Positions 38,501-46,670 of a stretch of 46,670 nucleotides of DNA are shown here, piece after piece. Where the stretch lies: the NCBI GenBank assembly GCA_030691865.1, contig JAUYDL010000044.1:1-46670 (forward strand), read 5' to 3'. Below the pieces are notes generated by a model. The model did no database searches, was not told where the DNA came from, and was given only the letters and a program-made list of their open reading frames with translations. Positions within the stretch are counted from its first letter, which is position 1; every line of letters begins with the position of its first letter. The translations under genes were made by a program, and so were the position numbers. This stretch comes from Candidatus Omnitrophota bacterium (GTDB lineage Bacteria > Omnitrophota > Gorgyraeia > Gygaellales > Profunditerraquicolaceae).

Positions 38501-38820
38501 GCACAGCTTCAGTTTTAGAGAAGAATAATATATCCGCTAAAGTTCTGCCTAAAATTAGCGAAGGACGGCCAAATATCCTGGATTTAATGAAGGATGGTAA
38601 GATTCAGATGGTAATTAATACTCCGTCAGGAAGAATACCGCGTCAGGATGAAGTAAAAATCCGTTCGCAGGTCATTTTATACAATATACCTTACACTACG
38701 ACTATCTCCGGTGCCCAGGCCACTGTTAATGGTATTGAGGTGCTGGTAAAGAAAGATTTGAACGTTAAGTCATTACAGGATTATCATAAAAAAATCAAAA
38801 ATGGAAAAAATAAATATTAG
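35536..38820 (+). CDS. carB: Carbamoyl-phosphate synthase large subunit
   Basis: Makes carbamoyl phosphate for pyrimidines and arginine. ATG 35536 (MPRRKDFKK) follows GGAG at the right distance; a longer frame from 35494 runs through the RNA hairpins. The 1094 residues comprise two ATP-grasp halves ([19 protein letters not shown] and [19 protein letters not shown]), the oligomerisation domain, and a C-terminal MGS-like allosteric domain ([32 protein letters not shown]). All look intact, in contrast to CarA. Its 3' end overlaps yjbQ by 20 nt. Confidence 0.96.
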   Translation: MPRRKDFKKVLMIGSGPIVIGQACEFDYSGSQACKALREEGYFTILVNSNPATIMTDPGMADVTYIEPLNVDVLTKIIAKERPEALLPTLGGQTALNLAFFLMKQGVLKKYGVESIGASVDAIACAEDRNLFKQAMQEIGVDMPKSGIARSVKEGMKIGLEIGFPLILRPAYCLGGSGGGIVYNKEELEMLLFKGIQTSPVHQVLVEQSVLGWKEIEFEVMRDCADNVIIITSMENIDPMGVHTGDSIVVAPAQTLTPQEYTDFVYLCKKIIRKIGISGGGANIQFGQNPDNGKIVIIEVNPRLSRSSALASKATGFPIARVATKLAVGLTLPEVMNQVTGKTTSFFEPTIDYCVFKICRFTFEKFPHAEKILNTSMKAVGEAMSIGRNFKEALQKGMRSLEIKRFGFGADGKDKITDAMLKNPNASLLKQIKDKIRIPNDERLFYLRYALKAGLSIDEIFALSRIDRWFLHNMQQLVELEEEIKQYRNELVEDEPKMPVELLAQAKADGFSDIQLAFLLNTKEVKVKQLRKKSSVKAAYKLVDTCAGEFNAQQPYFYSTQETKDEARPSKNKKVVILGGGPNRIGQGIEFDYCCCHAAYALKEEGVDSVMVNCNPETVSTDYDTSDRLYFEPLTFEDIMNIIEVEKPLGVIVQFGGQTPINLAVALRQAGVNILGTSSESIDIAEDRKRFKQMVDKLGLLQPNSGTVFTFAEAQKVASNIGYPVLVRPSYVLGGRAMEIVYDQELLERFIQEAAEVSGEHPILIDKFLEDAIEVDVDLIGDGETFVIGGIMEHIEQAGVHSGDAAMSLPTYTLSPDILKKLREASYRLAKELHIIGLMNVQYAVKDGKVYVLEVNPRASRTVPLVSKVIGVPLAKLATKVMLGRKLKDLRFTEEIIPPYVAVKESVFPFNRFPGVDVMLGPEMKSTGEVMGIDMDFASAYIKSQIAAGQKVPKNGNVFISVHDQDKRDIVFIAKKFKDLGFNIFASSGTASVLEKNNISAKVLPKISEGRPNILDLMKDGKIQMVINTPSGRIPRQDEVKIRSQVILYNIPYTTTISGAQATVNGIEVLVKKDLNVKSLQDYHKKIKNGKNKY

Positions 38821-39214
38821 AACAGCCAAAAGAGTAGATTTAATAGACATTACTGACCAGATACAAAATATCGTGGCTAAGAGTAAGGTTAAGGACGGGA
38901 TTTGTTTTCTTTTCTGTCCGCATACTACAGCCGGTTTGACTATTAATGAGAATGCCGACCCGCAAGTCAAGCGTGATATTATCAATACCTTAAACAAAGT
39001 CGTGCCGGAGAATGCTGGCTATTCCCATACTGAAGGGAATGCCGACAGCCACATAAAATCCTCTCTCTTCGGTTCTTCGCTAACCGTTTTTATTGAGGAT
39101 AGCCAATTGGCATTCGGGACTTGGCAGGGGATATATTTTTGCGAAGGTGATGGCCCGCGCTCAAGAGAGGTGTGGGTTAAAATAATTCAAAATTCAAATG
39201 TAGGAAAAAATTAA
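38801..39214 (+). CDS. yjbQ: YjbQ/UPF0047 family protein
   Basis: 137 residues with the family signature [24 protein letters not shown] and, near the C-terminus, [23 protein letters not shown]. His residues ([20 protein letters not shown]) suit the metal site proposed for the fold. Weak thiamine-phosphate synthase activity has been reported for homologues; the physiological role is unclear. The start overlaps carB by 20 nt, suggesting coupling. Confidence 0.9.
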   Translation: MEKINIRTAKRVDLIDITDQIQNIVAKSKVKDGICFLFCPHTTAGLTINENADPQVKRDIINTLNKVVPENAGYSHTEGNADSHIKSSLFGSSLTVFIEDSQLAFGTWQGIYFCEGDGPRSREVWVKIIQNSNVGKN

Positions 39215-39219
39215 AATTT

Positions 39220-39738
39220 ATGCCGCCAAAAGCAGTAAAGACAATAAGAGATTTAATTTATTGGGAATATGCAAAATTAATTTCTGGTTCTGCCGGTTTT
39301 GGAAGAAAACAGTTCCCTTTTGTTATGAGAAAATTTATTGAATTAAAAAAGGGAATTATCAAGTGGTCAGATATTTTAAGAGAAGATTTAAAGACCGATA
39401 AAAATGAATGTGTCTATTGTGGTAGCAAGCAAGCTTTAAGCAACGATCATATAGTACCAAAAAGAGAATGTCATTTTAAGGAAATCCACAATATTGTAAC
39501 ATCCTGTAGTAGATGTAATTCTTCGAAAGGAGACAAAGACCTGATAGAATGGTATGGTCTAGAGAGAAGATATGGAATTCCTAGGATAGTGATGGGAAAA
39601 TATTTAAAAATGATATATATTTGCCATGAACGTAGAGGCACCTTAGATAAAGGGGATATAAATAAAGATGGGTTATTAAATGTTTTGGATTTAGGAGCTA
39701 TTTTTAAGGAAGAATGTATTAAAAATGGGCGATACTAA
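39220..39738 (+). CDS. HNH endonuclease family protein
   Basis: 172 residues. A central HNH/zinc module is clear: CVYCG (CxxC), LSNDHIVPK (catalytic His), then IHNIVTSCSRCNSSKG with a second CxxC and the Asn. N-terminal YWEYAKLISGSAGFGRKQFPFVMRKF is shared with some HNH proteins of unknown role. The gene is AT-rich relative to carB and overlaps ogg2 by 14 nt. It may be a stand-alone nuclease gene that arrived with ogg2 and nth, or act with them in repair. Confidence 0.82.
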   Translation: MPPKAVKTIRDLIYWEYAKLISGSAGFGRKQFPFVMRKFIELKKGIIKWSDILREDLKTDKNECVYCGSKQALSNDHIVPKRECHFKEIHNIVTSCSRCNSSKGDKDLIEWYGLERRYGIPRIVMGKYLKMIYICHERRGTLDKGDINKDGLLNVLDLGAIFKEECIKNGRY

Positions 39739-40384
39739 GACAGAAACAGATAACTTAGTTCAATTAAAGAAGCTATATAAAATAAGAAGGCAGGAGATAT
39801 TAAAACGTTTAGGACATTTTAAAAAAGTTTGGAATAAAAATGATAAAAAAATTTTTTCAGAATTATGTTTTTGCATTTTAACTCCGCAATCCAAAGCAAT
39901 GGTTTGTAATGAAATAATAAATAAATTAATAAGAAACCAGCTTCTATTTAAAGGAAACATAAATAATATTATGCCCTATCTTAAAAAAGCAAGATTTTAT
40001 AAAAACAAATCAAAGTATATTATTGAGGCAAGGGAATTTTTTAAAAATAGCGATAATATTAGAATAAAAGATAAATTAGATGTTAAAAATATTATAACTA
40101 CACGGGATTGGTTGGTAGAAAACATAAAAGGTATTGGGTATAAAGAAGCAAGCCACTTCTTAAGAAACATTGGCTTTGGAGAAAATCTGGCTATTTTAGA
40201 TATCCATATCTTAAAAAATTTAAAGAAATTTGGCATTACCAAGAAGCCGCCAAAATCTATTACAAAGAAGATATATTTGGATATCGAAAATAAATTTCGG
40301 GAATTTTCTATTAAAATAAAAATTCCTCTAGCGCATTTAGATTTGCTTTTTTGGAGTATGGAAACAGGCAAAATATTCAAATGA
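39725..40384 (+). CDS. ogg: Ogg2-type 8-oxoguanine DNA glycosylase / AP lyase
   Basis: 219 residues matching the Ogg2 group (Methanocaldococcus type). The helix-hairpin-helix IKGIGYKEASHFLRNIGFG carries the catalytic Lys in YKEASHF, and the catalytic Asp is in AILDIHILKNL. ELCFCILTPQSKA is also typical, and the C-terminus ends in Lys as expected. It removes 8-oxoguanine opposite C and cleaves the AP site. Ogg2 is commonest in archaea and thermophiles, consistent with lateral transfer. Confidence 0.88.
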   Translation: MGDTKTETDNLVQLKKLYKIRRQEILKRLGHFKKVWNKNDKKIFSELCFCILTPQSKAMVCNEIINKLIRNQLLFKGNINNIMPYLKKARFYKNKSKYIIEAREFFKNSDNIRIKDKLDVKNIITTRDWLVENIKGIGYKEASHFLRNIGFGENLAILDIHILKNLKKFGITKKPPKSITKKIYLDIENKFREFSIKIKIPLAHLDLLFWSMETGKIFK

Positions 40385-40418
40385 GGAGGTAAAGATAGAC
40401 AGAATCCAAAAAGAAATT

Positions 40419-40616
40419 ATGCTTAAAGAGATCAAAAGCTTCAAACAGATAAGTCGAGAATACAACTATAGGAATATAGACGAGTTAATCGGTCATTATA
40501 TTGAAGAAGGCATAATTAATTCTAAAGAAGAATTAAGCAAAACAGTTATTTTAATTAAAAATAAGTTGGGAATAAATATTAATATGACAAACTTCAAAGA
40601 CTGTTGGAGTAATTAA
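40419..40616 (+). CDS. Small protein of unknown function between ogg2 and nth
   Basis: 65 residues from ATG 40419 (MLKEIKSFKQISREYNYRN, DELIGHYIEEGIINSKEELS). The ATG lacks a good ribosome-binding site. In the same frame, eight codons upstream, an ATA (40395) lies 5 nt after a perfect AGGAGG, giving 73 residues, so the real start may be AUA. It is helical and Lys/Glu-rich. I recognise no family. Confidence 0.55.
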   Translation: MLKEIKSFKQISREYNYRNIDELIGHYIEEGIINSKEELSKTVILIKNKLGININMTNFKDCWSN

Positions 40617-40627
40617 ATTTAAATATT

Positions 40628-41266
40628 ATGTCTAAAGATATAGATAAAATATTGATTTTGCTTAAAAAAGAGTATCCCCAAGCAAAAATTGCTTTGAATT
40701 TTACTAATCCTTTAGAAATTCTGGTTTCAACAATACTTTCTGCGCAGTGTACAGATGCAAGGGTAAATTTAGTAACCAAGACTCTTTTTAAAAAATATAG
40801 GACTGTTGAGGATTATGCAAAAGCAAATATAAAAACTTTTGAACAAGAGATTCATTCAACGGGGTTTTATCATAACAAAGCAAAAAATATTATAGCGACA
40901 GCTCAAAAAATATTAAAAGATTTTAAAGGTAAGGTTCCAGATTCTATGGATAAATTAATACAATTACCGGGCGTAGCAAGGAAAACCGCTAATATAGTGC
41001 TTCTTAATGGGTTTAGAAAAGTAGAGGGGATAGCAGTTGACACCCATGTGCGACGGTTGAGCCAGAGATTGAGTCTCAGTAAAAATGATGACCCAAATAA
41101 AATTGAACAGGATTTAATGAAATTATTAGATAGGAAAGAATGGGGGAATTTTAGTCATCTCTTAATTGAACATGGAAGAAAAATTTGTATCGCTAAAAAA
41201 CCAAAATGTTTAAAATGCATATTACAAAATTTATGCCCCTCTAAGGAAATTTTTTATCCAAAATAA
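40628..41266 (+). CDS. nth: Endonuclease III
   Basis: A 212-residue base-excision glycosylase/AP lyase for oxidised pyrimidines. Visible: STILSAQCTDARVN, the HhH LPGVARKTANIVL with catalytic Lys, VDTHVRRLSQRL with catalytic Asp, and the 4Fe-4S ligands C-x6-C-x2-C-x5-C at the C-terminus (CIAKKPKCLKCILQNLC). Full length. Confidence 0.96.
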   Translation: MSKDIDKILILLKKEYPQAKIALNFTNPLEILVSTILSAQCTDARVNLVTKTLFKKYRTVEDYAKANIKTFEQEIHSTGFYHNKAKNIIATAQKILKDFKGKVPDSMDKLIQLPGVARKTANIVLLNGFRKVEGIAVDTHVRRLSQRLSLSKNDDPNKIEQDLMKLLDRKEWGNFSHLLIEHGRKICIAKKPKCLKCILQNLCPSKEIFYPK

Positions 41267-41269
41267 AAC

Positions 41270-41977
41270 ATGAAAAGGCGTCTTAAAATAAATGGGTTCA
41301 TTATGGCTTGCGCTGCTCTAGTGATAGCATTTTTCCCCAGATTTTTCCTGCGGGTTTATTCCGGAGGTATCCGGGAAGAGATTTTAGAGGCCTTGGGTTT
41401 TGCGCTCATTCTTTTGGGGCAAATCATTCGAGTCTCAGCGCGAGGATATAAAGCAGAGCATTCCCAGGATAGCCAGGCATTAATCCAGGGGGGGCCTTAT
41501 CAGGTGGTACGCAACCCGATGTATTTAGGGATATTTTTAATTGGCCTGGGAGTAGTATTAGCGATATTCAGGTGGTGGGCAGTAGTAGTTTTTATTATAG
41601 TTTTTATTATTCGCTATATTTTACTTATTTATAAGGAGGAAAAAAAGCTTTGTGCAATGTTTTTGCAGGCCTATCCGGAATATTGCCGAAAAGTCCCCCG
41701 TATTTTTCCTTCATTATCCAGCATAATCAATTTAGATGTTATTGAATATCTGCCGATAAAAATAATCTGGTTTAAAAAAGAAATTGGTTCAATCTTAACG
41801 CTTCTTTTGCTTACTTTGCTGGTAGAGTCTTGGGAGGATATTGCCGAAGAAGGATTTAGGGTTTATCTTCAACAATCCATGTGGATATTTTTAACCTTTG
41901 CTTTATTCATAATTTTTGTAATTTTACTTAGTAAGCGGACAAACAAAAAAGATGAGCATAGCGCAGATAAAAGCTAA
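41270..41977 (+). CDS. ICMT/PEMT-like integral membrane methyltransferase family protein
   Basis: 235 residues. N-terminal half: membrane helices and the motif GPYQVVRNPMYLG followed by EEKKLCAMFLQAYPEYCRKVPRIFP, the signature of isoprenylcysteine carboxylmethyltransferase/phospholipid methyltransferase-like enzymes. The C-terminal half adds hydrophobic segments (ILTLLLLTLLV, MWIFLTFALFIIFVILLS). The substrate is unknown. It overlaps pyrK by 26 nt. Confidence 0.82.
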   Translation: MKRRLKINGFIMACAALVIAFFPRFFLRVYSGGIREEILEALGFALILLGQIIRVSARGYKAEHSQDSQALIQGGPYQVVRNPMYLGIFLIGLGVVLAIFRWWAVVVFIIVFIIRYILLIYKEEKKLCAMFLQAYPEYCRKVPRIFPSLSSIINLDVIEYLPIKIIWFKKEIGSILTLLLLTLLVESWEDIAEEGFRVYLQQSMWIFLTFALFIIFVILLSKRTNKKDEHSADKS

Positions 41978-42728
41978 AATAATTTCTAACCAAAGGCTGA
42001 ATGGGAATTATGGGCATTTAGAATTTGAGTCTGGCCTAATTGCCAAACATGCTGTTGCGGGCCAATTTGTGAATATCAGGGTTGCAGATGCTCTTGAGCC
42101 ATTGTTGAGGAGGCCCATGAGTATCCATGGGGTCAAAGCCTCAAAAGTGAAAATTATTTATGAAATTCTCGGGAAAGGCACGCAGATTCTCTTGACAAGA
42201 AAACCCGGTGAATTTTTGGATATTATTGGCCCGTTGGGTAATGGTTTTAATTATCCGCGCCTGGCCAAATCTACGCAGGCAACAAATATTTTGATTGCCG
42301 GAGGCATGGGGGTTGCGCCGCTGATTTTTTTGGCTGAAAAGTTAAAATTAAGCAAGCCCCTGGTTTTAATTGGAGCCAGGACAAAGAAACAGATTCTTTG
42401 CCTGCAGGAATTTAAGGCCCTGGGTTGTACGCTCAAATTAGCTACTGATGATGGTTCCGTTGGATTTAAGGGCAGGGTTACGGATTTGTTAAGGATTGTC
42501 CTGGAGCAGACTAAGCCTTTGGGTTTATTCTCTTGCGGACCGCATCCGATGTTAAAAACTGTTGCCCAGATTGCTCATGAAAATAAAATTCCTGCCCAGC
42601 TTTCTCTGGAGGAGCATATGGCTTGTGGGATTGGGGCATGTCTAGGCTGTGAAGTTTTGACTAAGACTGGCTATAAAAGTGTTTGTAAAGATGGCCCGGT
42701 TTTTTCCAGTGAGGAATTAATATGGTAA
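41952..42728 (+). CDS. pyrK: Dihydroorotate dehydrogenase electron-transfer subunit
   Basis: The FAD/2Fe-2S subunit that passes electrons from PyrD to NAD+. 258 residues: flavin-binding RRPMSIHG, nucleotide-binding IAGGMGVAPLIFLAEKL, SCGPHPML, and the cluster ligands MACGIGACLGCEV ... VCKDGPVF. It lies directly before pyrD (7-nt overlap), as in Bacillus and Lactococcus. Confidence 0.95.
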   Translation: MSIAQIKAKIISNQRLNGNYGHLEFESGLIAKHAVAGQFVNIRVADALEPLLRRPMSIHGVKASKVKIIYEILGKGTQILLTRKPGEFLDIIGPLGNGFNYPRLAKSTQATNILIAGGMGVAPLIFLAEKLKLSKPLVLIGARTKKQILCLQEFKALGCTLKLATDDGSVGFKGRVTDLLRIVLEQTKPLGLFSCGPHPMLKTVAQIAHENKIPAQLSLEEHMACGIGACLGCEVLTKTGYKSVCKDGPVFSSEELIW

Positions 42729-43657
42729 AGCAAAAGAAACCAAATTTAAGTGTAAAAATAGGAAACCTGGATTTAAAAAATCCGATTATGGTAGCTTCCG
42801 GTACATTCGGTTATGCAGAGGAGTTTGAGGATTTAATAGATTTAAGAAAGCTGGGAGCAATTGTTACTAAGACTATTACTCTTAAGGGCCGTCAGGGAAA
42901 TCTTCCTCCCCGCACTTGCGAAACTCCTGCCGGCATGCTTAATTCTATTGGTCTGGAAAATCCCGGTATAGATAAATTTATCCGAGAAAAACTTCCTTTT
43001 CTTAAGAAGCTGGGTATTCCGGTGATTGTAAGTATTGCCGCCGAAGAAACTCCCGATGAATTTGTCATTCTAGTTAAAAGATTAGATCAAATTCCCGAAA
43101 TATCCGCAATCGAATTAAATATATCCTGTCCTAATCTGCAGAAGGATAAACTAATTTCTCAGGACGCTAAAGCTACCTTTGAATTAGTCAGCGCAGTACG
43201 CAAGTTTACAGAAAAATGTTTAATTACTAAGTTGTCGCCTAATGTGACTTCGATTACACAGATAGCCCTGGCTGCCCAGAGCGCAGGGGCCGATGCGTTG
43301 GCTTTAATTAATACGCTTGGCGGTATGAGCATAGATGTAAATAAACGCACTCCTAAATTAGGTGCCTGGGTCGGTGGTTTAAGCGGACCGGCAATCAGGC
43401 CGGTAGCGGTGAAGATGGTTTGGGAGGCGTATAATAAGATTAAGATTCCCATTATTGGTATGGGTGGTATAATGGATACCGAAAGTGCTTTGGAGTTTTT
43501 TATTGCCGGAGCCACGGCGGTCAGCGTGGGGACGGCAAATTTTGTTGACCCCCAAGCGAGCCTGGAGATTATCGCCGGGCTACAACAGTATATGATGGAT
43601 AATAATATGCAGAATTTAAGCAGTCTTACCGGAAGATTAAAAGCATGCAAAGATTAA
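42722..43657 (+). CDS. pyrD: Dihydroorotate dehydrogenase B, catalytic subunit
   Basis: Oxidises dihydroorotate to orotate with FMN. 311 residues; PIMVASGTFGY, the class 1B active-site Cys in ELNISCPN, ITKLSPNVT and the phosphate-binding IIGMGGI and AVSVGTA motifs are present. Cytosolic; paired with PyrK, so NAD+ is the acceptor. It overlaps pyrF by 13 nt. Confidence 0.95.
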   Translation: MVKQKKPNLSVKIGNLDLKNPIMVASGTFGYAEEFEDLIDLRKLGAIVTKTITLKGRQGNLPPRTCETPAGMLNSIGLENPGIDKFIREKLPFLKKLGIPVIVSIAAEETPDEFVILVKRLDQIPEISAIELNISCPNLQKDKLISQDAKATFELVSAVRKFTEKCLITKLSPNVTSITQIALAAQSAGADALALINTLGGMSIDVNKRTPKLGAWVGGLSGPAIRPVAVKMVWEAYNKIKIPIIGMGGIMDTESALEFFIAGATAVSVGTANFVDPQASLEIIAGLQQYMMDNNMQNLSSLTGRLKACKD

Positions 43658-44406
43658 GTAATCCTGAGATTATACTTGCCTTAGATGTAGATACACTGGA
43701 GGAAGCGAAACATTTTGTCGATTTGCTTTATCCCAAGATAAAGTTATTTAAGATTGGAAGTCAATTATTTACTGCATGTGGTCCAGAGGTAGTAAAGATG
43801 GTAGGGGATAAAGGTGGAAAGGTTTTTTTAGATTTAAAATTTCATGATATTCCTAATACAGTATATTATTCGATTGGCACTGGTTCTACAATATGCATTG
43901 CTCCTCACCAAGTAAACATAGGTAGAGAAATAAAAGATGATATTGTCTTCCCTGTATTTATGATGACGGTTCATATAAAAGGTGGTCGAGCAATGCTAGA
44001 TGCTGCCGCAAAAGGAGCTGCTGAAAAAGCCAAGGAGCTGGGTATCGAGAAGCCATTTATTGTAGGAGTAACGCGTTTAACCAGCGAGAAAGATAACGTT
44101 GATACATTGAAAGAAGTTCTTCAGGCAGCCCAACTTGCTAAGGATTCAGGATTAGATGGTGTCGTTTGTTCAGCGCTTGAAGCCGAGGAAGTAAGAAAAG
44201 TGTATGGAGAACATTTTATTATTGTTACTCCAGGGATAAGACCGGATAAAGCTGTTACGGATGATCAAAAGCGCACAGCCACGGTAAAAGAAGCAGTAAA
44301 GGCAGGGAGTAATTTTTTAGTGATCGGCCGGCCGATTTTAAAGGCACCTGATCCGTTATTACAAACAGAAGAACTGTTAGGAGATTTATATGGCGCAGGA
44401 AATTAA
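43645..44406 (+). CDS. pyrF: Orotidine-5'-phosphate decarboxylase with an insertion
   Basis: Forms UMP. The catalytic DxKxxD array is intact (FLDLKFHDIPNTV), as are IILALDVDTLEEA, TPGIRP and the phosphate-binding VIGRPI. Between HDIPNTV and TVHIKGGRAML there are about 34 residues where Bacillus PyrF has about 15, an extra near-19-residue loop (around STICIAPHQVNIGREIK) close to the active site. Length is 253. It overlaps the V-ATPase E gene by 17 nt. Confidence 0.92.
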   Translation: MQRLSNPEIILALDVDTLEEAKHFVDLLYPKIKLFKIGSQLFTACGPEVVKMVGDKGGKVFLDLKFHDIPNTVYYSIGTGSTICIAPHQVNIGREIKDDIVFPVFMMTVHIKGGRAMLDAAAKGAAEKAKELGIEKPFIVGVTRLTSEKDNVDTLKEVLQAAQLAKDSGLDGVVCSALEAEEVRKVYGEHFIIVTPGIRPDKAVTDDQKRTATVKEAVKAGSNFLVIGRPILKAPDPLLQTEELLGDLYGAGN

Positions 44407-44992
44407 AGATTTAATCGCTAAGATCCAGCAGGAAGGAATTCAGGCAGCCGAAGAGCAAGCTGCGCAGATAAAAGCTGAAGCTGAACGAGGCTCTTTGAAA
44501 ATAATTTCAGAGGCAAAAATCCAAGCCCAAAGGATTATTGAGCAGGCAAATAACCAGGCAAGAAAGTTAGATGATTCTACTCAAGCTGCTTTAAAGCAGG
44601 CGGGCCGGGATCTGTTGATTAGTTTAAGGCAAGAGATTATTTCCATGCTGGATCGGTTAATTAAGCTGGACCTGCGGCAGGTTTTGACTGCTGAAGAATT
44701 ATCGGGAATTATCGCCACTTTAATTAAAAATGCCCCGCTTTCTTTAGGGTCGCAGATCATTGTTTCTTTAAATAAACAGGATAAGGATAAGTTAGAGCAA
44801 GGATTCTTAAGGAAATTAGTAGAAGCAACGAAAAAACCAATAGTTTTAAAATCCGCGGATGGAATCGATAGCGGATTTGTCATTAGTTTTGATGCCGGTA
44901 AATCTATTTTCGATTTTAGCGGCCAAGCCCTGAGTGATTATATCTGCGGCCGCTTCAGGCCGGAACTAAACAAAATTTTAAACCCCGGATAA
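44390..44992 (+). CDS. atpE: V/A-type ATP synthase subunit E (peripheral stalk)
   Basis: 200 residues. N-terminal long coiled-coil rich in Ala/Gln/Glu (LIAKIQQEGIQAAEEQAAQIKAEAERG to about residue 70) and a C-terminal globular part with GIDSGFVISFDAGKSIFDFSGQALSDYI, typical of NtpE/AtpE. It opens the V-ATPase operon and overlaps pyrF, so the ATPase may be read from the pyrimidine cluster. Confidence 0.9.
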   Translation: MAQEIKDLIAKIQQEGIQAAEEQAAQIKAEAERGSLKIISEAKIQAQRIIEQANNQARKLDDSTQAALKQAGRDLLISLRQEIISMLDRLIKLDLRQVLTAEELSGIIATLIKNAPLSLGSQIIVSLNKQDKDKLEQGFLRKLVEATKKPIVLKSADGIDSGFVISFDAGKSIFDFSGQALSDYICGRFRPELNKILNPG

Positions 44993-45517
44993 ATGCCTGC
45001 TTATTATACATACTTGATCTCTAGTTTACCGCTGCTAAATTTTTCTGCTAAACTGCCGTTTAGCTTAGAAGATTTTTTTACCAAATGTAAGAATTTAATA
45101 CCGGAAAAAGAATTCGAAATTTTACGAAGGGTTTGCGAGCAAGATATTTGTTCTTTAGCTACTCAGAGTATCGACAGCTTAAAACAATGGGCTAATTTCG
45201 AGATAGCCCTAAGAAATGAGTTGGTACGCGCCAGAGCCGGGCGAAAAAAAATCGATCCTTTAAAATTCCTGCGTCTTCCGGATTCGCCGCAGGCCGAAAT
45301 TAACCATCTGGCTATGGCTGCTTATCGCAGCATTTCGATATTGGAAGGGGAGAAGATTTTGGATCAGGCCAGATGGAATTTCCTGGAAGCTTTAAGTTTG
45401 GGTCATTATTTTGATTTTGATCATCTATTAGTTTATGGGTTAAAACTTAAGATTCTGGAGCGCTGGGATGAAATACAAAAAGCAGATAAAGAACATTTGT
45501 TGAACGCAGTAGTTTAA
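44993..45517 (+). CDS. DUF2764 protein of the V-type ATPase operon
   Basis: 174 residues, starting YYTYLISSLPLL, with a predominantly helical body. Proteins of this family sit between subunits E and A in V-ATPase operons of Chlamydiae, Spirochaetes and Bacteroidetes, and may correspond functionally to a stalk or C-like subunit; that role is inference. The start directly follows the E stop. Confidence 0.82.
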   Translation: MPAYYTYLISSLPLLNFSAKLPFSLEDFFTKCKNLIPEKEFEILRRVCEQDICSLATQSIDSLKQWANFEIALRNELVRARAGRKKIDPLKFLRLPDSPQAEINHLAMAAYRSISILEGEKILDQARWNFLEALSLGHYFDFDHLLVYGLKLKILERWDEIQKADKEHLLNAVV

Positions 45518-45524
45518 AAAACAA

Positions 45525-45578
45525 GGGGACGGTTCTATTTTTCCCCGAGTTTAATTCTAGAAAAATAGAACCGTCCCC
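45525..45578. repeat. GGGGACG-type perfect inverted repeat before the V-ATPase A gene
   Basis: Perfect 19-bp arms (GGGGACGGTTCTATTTTTC at 45525-45543 and its complement at 45560-45578) around a 16-nt centre. Located between DUF2764 and atpA, 17 nt before the atpA start. The GGGGACG tips match the element after glmS. Such palindromes resemble REP sequences moved by IS200-like RAYT transposases, but none is in the window. Confidence 0.8.
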
Positions 45579-45595
45579 GTTATTCTAAATTTACT

Positions 45596-46670
45596 ATGGA
45601 AAAAATAAGAACCGGAAAAGTAATTAAAGTCAATGCCAATATGGTTACCGCCCAGGTTGACGGGCAAATCATTCAAAATGAAGTAGCTTATATTATTCAT
45701 GGACAGGAGCGCCTAAAAGCCGAAGTGATCCGCGTGCGCCAGAACCTGGCTGAGATGCAGGTTTATGAAAGTACCCAAGGTTTAAAGGCCGGAGACGTTG
45801 TGGAGTTTAGTAACGAACTTTTTTCCGTAGAGCTTGGTCCCGGGTTATTAGGTCAGATCTTCGATGGCCTGCAGAACCCTCTTCCGGCATTAGCCAAAAA
45901 ATGCGGTTTTTTTCTTAAACGGGGAGTTTATCTTAAGGCCTTGGCCGAGGAAACGCAGTGGGATTTTACGCCTCTGGTCGAGCCGGGCGATAAAGTTTTA
46001 GCGGGCAGCTGGTTAGGTTTTGTGCCTGAAAAAATTTTTAAACATTATATTATGGCTCCTTTTGCACTTTGCGGCAGCTTAGAAGTGGTAAACATTGCCT
46101 CTCCGGGTAAGTATAATTTAAAACAGGTAATTGCCCGGCTTAGAGATAGCGCCGGAGGATTGCATGATGTCTTTTTGCAGCAGATCTGGCCGGTAAAGAT
46201 ACCCATTGGCGCCTATGCGGAAAAATTAAGGCCGACTGAGCCGTTAGTTACAAAAATACGCTTAATTGATTCATTGTTTCCGGTTAACCGCGGGGGGACA
46301 TATTGTATCCCCGGTCCATTTGGGGCGGGAAAAACTGTTTTACAGCAATTAGTCAGCCGGCACGCGGAAGTGGATATTGTTATTATTGCCGCTTGTGGAG
46401 AGCGCGCCGGAGAAGTTGTAGAAACACTAAAAACTTTTCCGGAATTATTGGACCCGCGTACGCATAAGCCTTTAATTGATCGCACCGTTATTATTTGTAA
46501 TACCAGCTCCATGCCAGTGGCTGCCCGTGAATCCAGTGTTTATACGGCCGTAACCATCGCGGACTATTATCGCCAGATGGGATTAAATATTTTATTGCTG
46601 GCGGATTCAACTTCGCGCTGGGCCCAGGCGATGCGCGAAATGAGCGGCCGTTTAGAAGAGATCCCCGGTG
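45596..46670 (+). CDS. atpA: V/A-type ATP synthase catalytic subunit A (3' part cut by window edge)
   Basis: The first 358 codons of the catalytic subunit. MEKIRTGKVIKVNANMV starts the beta-barrel; the subunit A-specific insertion follows (about 110-200); Walker A is GPFGAGKT, then AACGERAGEVVE and LLADSTSRWAQAMREMSGRLEEIPG with the Walker B region. The 17-nt gap after the palindrome has no good Shine-Dalgarno sequence, so translation may rely on the preceding gene or RNA structure. Confidence 0.95.
   Translation, partial: MEKIRTGKVIKVNANMVTAQVDGQIIQNEVAYIIHGQERLKAEVIRVRQNLAEMQVYESTQGLKAGDVVEFSNELFSVELGPGLLGQIFDGLQNPLPALAKKCGFFLKRGVYLKALAEETQWDFTPLVEPGDKVLAGSWLGFVPEKIFKHYIMAPFALCGSLEVVNIASPGKYNLKQVIARLRDSAGGLHDVFLQQIWPVKIPIGAYAEKLRPTEPLVTKIRLIDSLFPVNRGGTYCIPGPFGAGKTVLQQLVSRHAEVDIVIIAACGERAGEVVETLKTFPELLDPRTHKPLIDRTVIICNTSSMPVAARESSVYTAVTIADYYRQMGLNILLLADSTSRWAQAMREMSGRLEEIPG

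Overview
The window is a chromosomal segment of a bacterium centred on its replication origin. Everything left of about 15.0 kb is encoded on the minus strand and everything right of about 15.45 kb on the plus strand, tRNAs included, so all genes point away from a 480-bp oriC-like gap between rpmH and dnaA. The gene set resembles candidate phylum Omnitrophota (PVC-related): V-type ATPase with a DUF2764 protein, a DciA/DUF721 gene where recF often sits, EndoQ, Ogg2 and half-size TrkA subunits. This placement is inference from gene content; no 16S gene is present.

Left arm (minus strand, reading away from the origin): rpmH, yidD, yidC, a Jag-N protein; a sigma-70-type promoter and parS-like site; a LAGLIDADG endonuclease gene, parA, parB, ndk, yicC, gmk, rpoZ, coaC; tRNA-Cys, a second free-standing LAGLIDADG gene, tRNA-Leu, tRNA-Val; a small gene plus nucleotidyltransferase-fold gene; thrS, infC, rpmI, rplT; two trkA halves, a 38-residue membrane protein, trkH and the start of a secreted protein.

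Right arm (plus strand): dnaA, dnaN, dciA, gyrB, gyrA, tRNA-Glu, glmS, rsmI; a PyrR-type attenuator and pyrR-pyrB-pyrC; an EndoQ-like endonuclease; tRNA-Arg; carA-carB; yjbQ; an AT-rich stretch with an HNH gene, ogg2, an unknown small gene and nth; an ICMT-like gene; pyrK-pyrD-pyrF; and the start of a V-type ATPase operon (E, DUF2764, A). Most pyrimidine genes are present (pyrE is not in the window), interleaved with base-excision-repair genes.

The most interesting signal is a roughly 50-nt two-hairpin RNA element found five times, directly before ndk, parB, dnaA, dnaN and carB. Both stems vary by compensatory changes while a bulge, an apical-loop core and a tetraloop pattern stay conserved, and the 3' end supplies the Shine-Dalgarno GGA(G). 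All five downstream genes serve replication, segregation or nucleotide supply. Other notable points: three inteins (GyrB with an HNH endonuclease; GyrA and EndoQ with LAGLIDADG endonucleases); a CarA whose Cys-His-Glu triad has become Ala-Asn-Val; an infC that appears to start at AUA; and palindromic tandem repeats read in frame within gmk and thrS.
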